Assembly (NCBI RefSeq): GCF_051401765.1
Contig: NW_027480422.1
Coordinates: forward strand, 17,502,001-17,566,000
DNA from: Calliopsis andreniformis
Lineage: Eukaryota; Arthropoda; Insecta; Hymenoptera; Andrenidae
Length of the DNA: 64,000 nucleotides
Direction of reading: 5' to 3'
Shown: positions 50,165-61,293 of the stretch, in pieces
How the letters are laid out: every line of letters begins with the position of its first letter
Numbering within the stretch: position 1 is the stretch's first letter
Translations under genes and position numbers: made by a program
Notes under the pieces: model-generated
What the model saw: the letters and a program-made list of their open reading frames with translations, nothing else
The model's database searches: none
What the model was told of the DNA's origin: nothing

Positions 50165-53100
50165 TCGTATAACAGGAATAATTGCAGCCAGAGTGATGGT
50201 GATGGTCATTTCTACGTTCCGGGCAACCTAGGCTTCACCGTAGGGCGTTGCTCCACCAGGTCGAATAGTTGGGGCCTAAGAAAACAACTCCAGACGCACA
50301 AAATACAATAAAAATACAACAGTTTTACCATCGTATAACTGGCATAATTGCAACCAGTGTGAAAGATATGGTGATTTCTACGTTCCGCGCAACCTAGGCT
50401 TCACTCTAGGGCGTTGGTCCACCACATCCAACAGTTGGGGCCTGAGAAGTCAACGCCAGAAGCACCAATTACAAAATAAATACAACAGTTTTCCCATCGT
50501 ATAACAGGAATAATTGCAACCTGTGCGAAAGTACAGGTCAGTTCTACGTTCCGGGCAACCTAGGCTTCGCTCAAGGGCGTTGCTCCACCAGATCGAACAG
50601 CAAGGGACTTAGAAGTCAACGCCAGAAGCATAAAATACAATAAAAATACAACAGTTTTTACATAGTATAAAATGTATAATTGCAAGCAATGTGAAGGTAA
50701 TGGTCATTTCTACGTTCCGCGCAACCTAGGCTTCACTCTAGGGCGTTGCTCCACCAGGTCGAATAGTTGGGGCCTTAGAAAACAACTCCAGACGCAAAAA
50801 ATACAACAAAAATACAACAGTTTTTCCATCGTATAACAGGAATAATTGCAACCAGTGTGAAAGTACAGGTCATTTCTACGTTCCGGGCAACCCAGGCTTC
50901 GCTCAAGGGCGTTGGTCCACCAGATCGAATAGCTAGGGCCTTACAAGTCAACGCCAGAAGCATAAAATAAAATAAAAATAGAGCAGTTATTCCATCGTAT
51001 AACAGGAGTAATTACAACCAGTGTGAAAGAAATGGGCATTTCTACGTTCCGTGCAACCTAGACTTCACTCTAGGGCGTTGCTCCACCAGGTCGAATAGTT
51101 GGGGCCTTAGAAAACAACTCCAGACGCATAAAATACAATAAAAATACAACAGTTTTACCATCGTATAACTGGCATAATTGCAACCAGTGTGAAAGATATG
51201 GTCATTTCTACGTTCCGGGCAACACAGACTTCACTCTAGTGCGTTGGTCCACCACATCCAATAGTCAGGGCCTAAGAAGTCAACGCCAGACGCACCAAAT
51301 ACAAAATAAATAAAACAGTTTTTCCATTGTATAAAACGAATAATTGCAATCAGTGTGAAAGTTATGGTCATTTCTACATTCCGGGCAACCTAGGCTTCAC
51401 TCTAGGGCGTTGTCCCACCACATCGAATAGCTACGGCCTTAGAAGTGAGCGCCAGAAGCATAAAATACAATATAAATACAACCGTTTTCCCATCGTATAA
51501 AACGAATAATTGGAACCAGTATGAAGGTTATGGTCGTTTCTACGTTCCTGGCAACCTAGGCTTCACCCTAGGGCGTTGCTCCACCAGATCGAAAGTTAGG
51601 GCCTAAGAAGTCAACGCCAGAAGCACCAAATACAAAATAAATACAACAGTTTTTCCATTGTATAAAATGAATAATCGCAAACAGGGTGAAGGTAATGGTC
51701 ATTTCTACGTTCCCGGCAACCTAGGCTTCACTCTGGGGCGTTGCTCCACCAGATCGAATAGTTAGGGCCTTAGAAGTCAACGCCCGAAGCATATAATACA
51801 AAATAAATAGAACAGTTTTTCCATTGTATAAAACGAATAATTGAAACCAGTGTGAAAGATATGGTTATTTCTACGTTCCGCTCAACCTAGGCTTCACACC
51901 TGCGCGTTGCTCCACCAGATCCAATAGTTAGGACATAAGAAGCCAGCGCCAGAAGCATAAAATACAAAATAGGTACAACAGTTTTTCCATTGTATATAAT
52001 GTATATTTGCCAACAGTATGAATGTAACGGTCATTTCTACGTTCCGGGCAACCGAGGCGTCACTCTAGGGCGTTGCTCCACCAGATCGAATAGTTAGGGA
52101 CTTAGAATTCGACACCAGAAGCATAAAATACAACATAAGTACAACGGTTTTTCCATCGTATAACAGGAATAATTGCAACCAGTGTGAAAGTACAAGTCAT
52201 TTCTACGTTCCGGGCAACCCAGGCTTCGCTCAAGGGCATTGCTCCACCAGATCGAATAGCAAGGGACATAGAAGTCAACGCCAGAAGCATGAAATACAAT
52301 AAAAATACAACAGTCTTCCATCGTACAAAATGTATAATTGCAACCAGTGTGAAAGTTATGGTCATTTCTACGTTCCGGGCAACCTAGGCTTAACACTAGG
52401 GCGTTGCTCCACCAGGTCGTATAGTTAGGGCCTAAGGAGTCAACGCCAGAAGCATAAAATACAATAAAAATACAACCGTTTTTCCATCGTATAAAAGGTA
52501 TAATTGCAACCAGTGTGAAAGTAATGGCCATTTCTGCGTTCCCGGCAACCTAGGCTTCACTCTAGGGCGTTGCCCCACTACATCGATTAGCTACGGCCTT
52601 AGAAGTCACCGCCTGAAGCATAAAATACAATAAAAATACAACAGTTTTTCCATCGTATAACAGGAATAATTGCAACCAGTGTGAAAGTACAGGTCATTTC
52701 TACGTTCCGGGCAACCCAGGCTTCGCTCAAGGGCGTTGCTCCACCAGATCGAATAGCTAGGGCCTTACAAGTCAACGCCAGAAGCATAAAACAAAATAAA
52801 AATAGAGCAGTTATTCCATCGTATAACAGGAATAATTACAACCAGTGTGAAAGAAATGGGCATTTCTACGTTCCGTGCAACCTAGACTTCACTCTAGGGC
52901 GTTGCTCCACCAGGTCGAATAGTTGGGGCCTTAGAAAACAACTCCAGACGCATAAAATACAGTAAAAATACAACAGTTTTACCATCGTATAACTGGCATA
53001 ATTGCAACCAGTGTGAAAGATATGGTCATTTCTACGTTCCGGGCAACACAGACTTCACTCTAGTGCGTTGGTCCACCACATCCAATAGCCAGGGCCTAAG

Positions 53101-55495
53101 AAGTCAACGCCAGAAGCACCAAATACAAAATAAATACAACAGTTTTTCCATTGTATAAAACGAATAATTGCAATCAGTGTGAAAGTTATGGTCATTTCTA
53201 CATTCCGGGCAACCTAGGCTTCACTCTAGGGCGTTGTCCCACCACATCGAATAGCTACGGCCTTAGAAGTGAGCGCCAGAAGCATAAAATACAATATAAA
53301 TACAACCGTTTTCCCATCGTATAAAACGAATAATTGCAACCAGTATGAAGGTTATGGTCGTTTCTACGTTCCTGGCAACCTAGGCTTCACCCTAGGGCGT
53401 TGCTCCACCAGATCGAAAGTTAGGGCCTAAGAAGTCAACGCCAGAAGCACCAAATACAAAATAAATACAACAGTTTTTCCATTGTATAAAATGAATAATC
53501 GCAAACAGGGTGAAGGTAATGGTCATTTCTACGTTCCCGGCAACCTAGGCTTCACTCTGGGGCGTTGCTCCACCAGATCGAATAGTTAGGGCCTTAGAAG
53601 TCAACGCCCGAAGCATATAATACAAAATAAATAGAACAGTTTTTCCATTGTATAAAACGAATAATTGAAACCAGTGTGAAAGATATGGTTATTTCTACGT
53701 TCCGCTCAACCTAGGCTTCACACCTGGGCGTTGCTCCACCAGATCCAATAGTTAGGACATAAGAAGCCAGCGCCAGAAGCATAAAATACAAAATAGATAC
53801 AACAGTTTTTCCATTGTATATAATGTATATTTGCCAACAGTATGAAAGTAACGGTCATTTCTACGTTCCGGGCAACCGAGGCGTCACTCTAGGGCGTTGC
53901 TCCACCAGATCGAATAGTTAGGGACTTAGAATTCGACACCAGAAGCATAAAATACAACATAAGTACAACAGTTTTTCCATCGTATAACAGGAATAATTGC
54001 AACCAGTGTGAAAGTACAAGTCATTTCTACGTTCCGGGCAACCCAGGCTTCGCTCAAGGGCATTGCTCCACCAGATCGAATAGCAAGGGACATAGAAGTC
54101 AACGCCAGAAGCATGAAATACAATAAAAATACAACAGTCTTCCATCGTACAAAATGTATAATTGCAACCAGTGTGAAAGTTATGGTCATTTCTACGTTCG
54201 GGGCAACCTAGGCTTAACACTAGGGCGTTGCTCCACCAGGTCGTATAGTTAGGGCCTAAGGAGTCAGCGCCAGAAGCATAAAATACAATAAAAATACAAC
54301 CGTTTTTCCATCGTATAAAAGGTATAATTGCAACCAGTGTGAAAGTAATGGCCATTTCTGCGTTCCCGGCAACCTAGGCTTCACTCTAGGGCGTTGCCCC
54401 ACTACATCGATTAGCTACGGCCTTAGAAGTCACCGCCTGAAGCATAAAATACAATAAAAATAGAACAGTTTTTTCATCGCATAACAGGAATAATTGCAAC
54501 CAGTGTGAAAGATATGGTCATTTCTATGTTCCGGGCAACCTAGGCTTCACTCTAGGGCGTTGGTCCACCACATCCAATAGTTAGGGCCAAAGAAGTCAAC
54601 GCCAGAAGCATAAAATACATTATAAATACAACAGCTTTTCCATCGTATATAATGTATATTTGCAAACAGTGTGAAGGTAATGGTCATTTGTACGTTTCGG
54701 GCGACCTAGGCGTCACTCTAGGGCGTTGCTCAACCAGATCCAATAGTTAGGGACTTAGAATTCGACGCCAGAAGCATAAAATAAAACATAAGTACAACAG
54801 TTTTTCCATCGTATAACAGGAATAAATGCAACCAGTGTGAAAGTACAGGTCAGTTCTACGTTCCGGGCAACCTAGGCTTCGCTCAAGGGCGTTGCTCCAC
54901 CAGATCGAACAGCAAGGGACTTACAAGTCAACGCCAGAAGCATAAAATAAAATAAAAATAGAGCAGTTATTCCATCGTATAACAGGAATAATTACAACCA
55001 GTGTGAAAGAAATGGGCATTTCTACGTTCCGTGCAACCTAGACTTCACTCTAGGGCGTTGCCCCACCAGGTCGAATAGCTGGGGCCTTAGAGAACAACTC
55101 CAGACGCATAAAATACAATAAAAATACAACAGTTTTACCATCGTATAACTGGCATAATTGCAACCAGTGTGAAAGATATGGTCATTTCTACGTTCTGGGC
55201 AACACAGACTTCACTCTAGTGCATTGGTCCACCACATCCAATAGTCAGGGCCTAAGAAGTCAACGCCAGAAGCACCAAATACAAAATAAATACAACAGTT
55301 TTTCCATTGTATAAAACGAATAATTGCAATCAGTGTGAAAGTTATGGTCATTTCTGAATTCCGGGCAACCTAGGCTTCACTCTAGGGCGTTGTCCCACCA
55401 CATCGAATAGCAACGGCCTTAGAAGTGAGCGCCAGAAGCATAAAATACAATATAAATACAACCGTTTTCCCATCGTATAAAACGAATAATTGCAA
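50165..55495. repeat. Large paralogous block, copy 2, with two tandem 1824-bp units
   Basis: This is the partner of 40580-44915. Two full copies of the 11-monomer unit lie head to tail: 50775-52598 and 52599-54422. Anchors at +1824 are 50941/52765, 51241/53065, 51442/53266 and 51586/53410. The 145-codon reverse frame at 52094 and 53918 (and at 42509 in copy 1) is near-identical in all three, which shows recent amplification rather than selection on a protein. The block is about 1 kb longer than copy 1. Confidence 0.9.
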
Positions 55496-57950
55496 CCAGT
55501 ATGAAAGTTATGGTCGTTTCTACGTTCCTGGCAACCTAGGCTTCACCCTAGGGCGTTGCTCCACCAGATCGAATAGTTAGGGCCTAAGAAGTCAACGCCA
55601 GTAGCATAAAATACGATATACGTACAACAGTTTTTCCATCGTATAAAACGGATAATCGCAAACAGTGTGAAGGTAATGGTCATTTCTACGTTCCGGGGGA
55701 CCTAGGCTTCACTCTAGGGCGTTGCTCCATCAGATCGAATAGTTAGGGCCTTAGAAGTCAACGCCCGAAGCATAAAATACAATATTAATACATCAGCTCT
55801 TCCATAGTGTATAATGTATATTTGCAAACAGTGTGAAAGTAAAGGTCATTTCTACGTTCCGGGCAACCTAGGCTTCACTCTAGGGCGTTGCTAAACCAGA
55901 TCGAATAGCAGGGGCCTTAGAAGTCAACGCCCGAAACATAAAATACAAAATAAATAGAACAGTTTTTCCATTGTATAAAACGAATATTTGCAACCAGTGT
56001 GAAAGTACAGGCCAGTTCTAAGTTCCGGGCAACCTAGGCTTCGCTCAAGGGCGTTGCTCCACCAGATCGAATAGCAAGGGCCTTAGAAGTCAACGCCCGA
56101 AGCATAAAATACAAAATAAATAGAACAGTTTTTCCATTGTATAAAACGTATAAGTGCAACCGCTGTGAAAGTTATGGTCATTTCTACGTTTCCTGAAGCT
56201 TAGGCTTCACTATAGGGCGTTGTACCACCACATCGAACAGCTACGGCCTTAGAAGTCAACGCCAGAAGCATAAAATACAATAAAAATACAGCAGTTATTC
56301 CATCGCATAACAGGAATAATTACAACCAGTGTGAAAGAAATGGGCATTTCTACGTTCTGTGCAACCTAGACTTCACTCTAGGCCGTTGCTCCACCAGGTC
56401 GAATAGTTGGGGCCTTAGAAAACAACTACAGACGCATAAAATACAACAAAAATACAACAGTTTTACCATCGTATAACTGGCATAATTGCAACCAGTGTGG
56501 ATGATATGGTGATTTCTACGTTCCGCGCAAACTAGGCTTCACTCCAGGGCGTTGCTCCACCAGATCCAATAGTTAGGGCCTAAGAAGTCAACGCCAGAAG
56601 CATAAAATACAAAATAAATAGAACAGTTTTTCCATCGTATAAAACGAATAATTGCAATCAGTGTGAAAGTTATGGTCATTTCTACATTCCGGGCAACCTA
56701 GGCTTCACCCTACGGCGTTGCTCCACGAGATCGAATAGTTAGGGTCTTAGAATTCGACGCCAGAAGCATAAAATACATCATAAGTACAACAGTTTTTCCA
56801 TCGTATAACAGGAATAATTGCTACCAGTGTGAAAGTACAGGCCAGTTCTACGTTCCGGGCAACCTAGGCTTCGCTCAAGGGCGTTGCTCCACCAGATCGA
56901 ATAGCAAGGGACTTAGAAGTCAACGCCAGAAGCATAAAATACACAATAAATACAACAGTTTTTCCATTTTATAAAACGTATAAGTGCAACCGCTGTGAAA
57001 GTTATGGTCATTTCTACGTTCCGAGCAACCTAGGCTTCACCCCTGGCCATTGCTCCACCAGATCGAATAGTTAGGGCCCAAGAAGTTAAAGCCAGAAGCA
57101 TAAAGTACAATAAAAATACAACAGATTTTCCATCGTATAAAAGGGATATTTGCAACCAGTGTAAAAGTACTGGTCATTTCTACGTTCCGGGCAACCAAGG
57201 CTTCACTCTAGGGCGTTGCTCCACCGGATCGAATAGTTGGGGCTTAAGAAGTCAACGCCAGAAGGATAAAATACAAAATAAATACAACAGTTTTTCCATT
57301 GTATAAAACGTATAAGTGCAACCGCTGTGAAAGTTATTGTCACTTCTACGTTCCGGGCAACCTAGGCTTCACTCCTGGGCGTTGCTCCACCACATCGAAT
57401 AGCTAGGGCCTTAGAAGTCAACGCCAGAAGCATAAAATAGAATATAAGTACAACAGCTTTTCCATCGTATAAAATGAATAATAGCATACAGTGTGAAAGT
57501 AATGGTCATTTCTACGTTCCGGACAACCTAGGCTTCACTCTAGGGCGTAGCTCCACCACATCGAATGGCTACGGCCTTAGAAATAACGCCTGAAGCCTAA
57601 AATACAAGAAAAATACCACAGTTTTTCCATCGTATAACAGGAATAATTGCATCAACAGTGAAGGTAATGGTCACTTCTACGTTCCGGGCAACCAAGGCTT
57701 CACTCCAGGGAGTTGCTCCAACAGATCGAATAGTTGGGGCCTTAGAAGTCAACGCCCGAAGCATAAAATACAAAATAAATAGAACAGTTTTTCCATTGTA
57801 TAAAACGTATCATTGCAACCCGTGTGAAAGCTATGGTCACATCTACGTTCCGGGCAACCTAGGCTTCACTCTAGGGCATTGCTCCACCAGATAGAATAGT
57901 TAGGGCCTTAGAAGTCAACGCCCGAAGCATAAAATACAAAATAAATACAA
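55496..57950. repeat. Mixed satellite segment between the large duplicated blocks
   Basis: This is built from monomers seen elsewhere. 55739-55995 matches 37860-38116. The TTTCCTGAAGC monomer near 56186 matches 44947. Units with TCAAGGGCGTTGC and AGCAAGGG resemble 19.9 and 41.3 kb. The unit with CGGATCGAATAGTTGGGGC near 57230 resembles 15.8 and 17.8 kb. No clear local HOR was seen, and the order of pieces is unlike any other region. Confidence 0.78.
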
Positions 57951-60900
57951 CAGTTTTTCCATTGTATAAAACGTATAATTGCAACCAGTGTGAAAGTTAT
58001 GGTCATTTCTACGTTTCCTGAAGCCTAGGCTTCACTATAGGGCGTTGTACCACCACATCGAACAGCTACGGCCTTAGAAGTCAACGCCAGAAGCATAAAA
58101 TACAATACAAATGCAACAGTTTTTCCATCGTATAACAGGAATAATTGCAACCAGTGTGAAAGTACAGGTCAGTTCTGCGTTCCGGGCAACCTAGGCTTCG
58201 CTCAAGGGCGTTGCTCCACCAGATCGAACGGCAAGGAACTTAGAAGTCAACGCCTGAAGCATAAAATACAATAAAAATACAACAGTTTTTCCATTGTATA
58301 AAATGTATAATTGCAAGCAATGTGAAGGTAATGGTGTTTTCTACGTTCCGGGCAACCTAGGCTTCACCCCTGGGCGTTGCTCCAACAGATCGAGTAGCTA
58401 GGGCCTTAGAAGTCAACACCAGAAGCATAAAATAAAATAAAAATACAGCAGTTATTCCATCGCATAACAGGAATAATTACAACCAGTGTGAAAGAAATGG
58501 GCATTTCTACGTTCTGTGCAACCTAGGCTTCACTCCTGGGCGTTGCTCCACCACATCGAATAGCTAGGGTCTTAGAAGTCAACACCAGAAGCATAAAATA
58601 CAATAAAGATACCACAGTCCTTCCCTCTTAGGAATAATGGCGGGCAACCTTAGCTTCACTCTAGGGCGTTGCGACACCAGATCGAATAGTTAGGGCCTTC
58701 AAAGTCAACGCCAGATGCACAAAATACAATATAAATACAACAGTTTTTCCATCGTATAACAGGAATAATAACAACCAGTGTGAAAGTAAAGGTCATTTCT
58801 ATGTTCCCGACAACCTTGGCTTCACCCTAGGGCGTTGCTAAACCAGATCGAATAGCTACGGCCTTAGAAGTCAACGCCAGAAGCACAAAATACAATAAAA
58901 ATGCAACAGTTTTTCCATCGTATAAAATGAATAATTGCAAACATTGTGAAAGCAACGGTCATTTCTACGTTCCGGGCAACCTAGGCTTCACTCTAGTGCG
59001 TTGCTCTACCAGGTCGAATAGTTAGGGCCCAAGAAGTTAACGCCAGAAGCATAATGTACAATAAAAATACAACAGCTTTTCCATCGTATAAAAGGTATAA
59101 TTGCAACCAGTGCGAAAGTTATGGTAATTTCTACGTTCCGGGCAACCTAGGCTTCACTCTAGGGCGTTGCTCCACCAGATCGAATAGTTAGGGCCCTAAA
59201 AGTTAACGCCAGAAGCATGAAATACAATATAAATACAACAGTTTTTCCATCGTATAACAGGAATAATTGCAAACAGTGTGAAAGTGATGGTCATTTCTAC
59301 GTTCCTGACAACCTTGGCTTCACTCTAGGGCGTTGCTCCATCAGATCGAATAGTTAGGGCCTTAGACGTCAACGCCAGAAGCATAAAGTACGAAATAACT
59401 ACAACAGTCTTTCCATCGTATAAAACGAATAATTGCAACCAGTGTGAAAGTTAAGGTCATATCTACGTTCCGGGCAACCTAGGCTTCACTCTAGGGAGTT
59501 GCTCCACCAGATCGAATAGTTAGGGCCTTAGAAGTCAACGCCCGAAGCTTAAAATACAAAATAAATAGAACAGTTTTTCCATCGTATAAAACGGATAATT
59601 GCAACCAGTGTGAAAGTTATGGTCATTTCTACGTTTCGTGCAACCTAGGCTTCTCTCTAGGGCGTTGCTCCACCACATCGAATAGCCACGGCCTTAGAAA
59701 TCAACGACAGAAGCATAAAATACAAAAAAATCCATCAGTTTTTCCATCGTATAACAGGAATAATTCCAAACAGTGTGAACGTAATGGTCATTTCTACGCT
59801 CCCGTCAACCTAGGCTTCACTCTAGGGCGTTGCTCCACCACATCGAATAGTTAGGACCTTAAAAGTCAACGCCAGAAGCATAAAATACAATATAAATGCA
59901 ACAGTTTTTCCATCGTATAACAGGAATAATAGCATACAGTGTGAAAGTAATGGTCATTTCTGCGCTCCGGACAACCTAGGCTTCACTCCAGGGCGTTGCT
60001 CCAACAGATCGAATATATAGGCCCTAAGGAGTCAGCGCCAGAAGCGTAAAATACAATAAAAATACAACAGTTTTTTCATCGCATAACAGGAATAATTGCA
60101 ACAATCGTGAAGGTAATGGTCATTTCTACGTTCCTGGCAACGTACGCTTCACTCTAGGGCGTCGCTCCACCAGATCTAATAGCTAGGGCCTTAGAAGTCA
60201 ACGCCAGAACCATAAAATACAGTATATATACAACAGTTTTTCCATCGTATAACAGGAACAATTTCAAACGGTGTGAAAGTGATGGTCATTTCTACGTTCC
60301 TGGAAACCTAGGCTTCACTCTAGGGCGTTGCTCCACCACACCTAATAGCTACGCCCTTAGAAGTCAACGCCGGAAGCATAAAATACAATATAAATGCAAC
60401 AGTTTTTCAATCGTATAAAATGAATAATTGCAAACAGTGTGAAAGTAATTGTCATTTCTACGTTCCGGGCAACCTAGGCATCACTCTAGGGCGTTGCTCC
60501 GCCAAATCGAATAGCTAGGTCCTTAGAAGTCAACGCCAGAAGCATAAAATACAATATAAATATAACAGCTTTTCCATCGTATAAAATGAATAATTGCAAA
60601 CAGTGTGAAAGTAATGGTCATTTCTACGTTCCGGGCAACCTAGGCTTCACTCTAGGGCGTTGCTCCACCAGATCGAATAGTTAGGGCCCTAGAAGTTAAC
60701 GCCAGAAGCATAAAATACAATACAAATACAACAGTTTTTCCATCGTATAACAGGAATAATTGCAAACAGTGTAAAAGTGATGGTCATTTCTACGTTCCTG
60801 ACAACCTAGGCTTGACTCTAGGGCGTTGCTCCATCAGATCGAATAGTTAGGGCCTTAGACGTCAACGCCAGAAGCATAAAGTACAAAATAAATACAACAG

Positions 60901-61293
60901 CTTTTCCATCGTATAACAGGAATAATTGCAACCAGTGTGAAAGTACTGGTCATTTCTACGTTCCGGGCAACGTAGGCCTCGCTCTAGGGCGTTGCTCCAC
61001 CAGACCGAATAGCTAGGGACTTAGAATTCAACGCTAGAAGAATAAAATACAATATAAGTACAACAGTTTTTCCATCGTATAAAATGAATAATAGCATACA
61101 GTGTGAAAGTAATGGTCATTTCTACGTTCCGGACAACCTAGGCTTCACTCCAGGGCGTAGCTCCACCACATCGAGTGGCTACGGCCTTAGAAGTGAACGC
61201 CTGAAGCCTAAAATACAAGAAAGATACCACAGCTCTTCCATCGTATAACAGGAATAATTGCATCAACTGTGAAGGTAATGGTCATTTCTACGT
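57951..61293. repeat. Large paralogous block, copy 2 of the 12.4-kb-spaced pair
   Basis: This is the partner of 45547-48889. It contains the shared truncated monomer at 58542-58667 and the same order of rare variants: TGCTAAACCAGATCG, AAAGCAACGG-type units, CAAAAAAATCC, CTCCCGTC, ACAATCGTGAAGG, CACACCTAATAG and GCCAAATCGAATAG. It differs by one lost and one gained monomer and scattered substitutions. Confidence 0.88.
58542..58667. repeat. Truncated 126-bp monomer, copy 2
   Basis: This has the same ~40-bp internal deletion and the same TTCCCTCTTAGGAATAATGG junction as 46138-46263, exactly 12404 bp away. It is the second of the two large deletions seen in the array. Confidence 0.9.
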
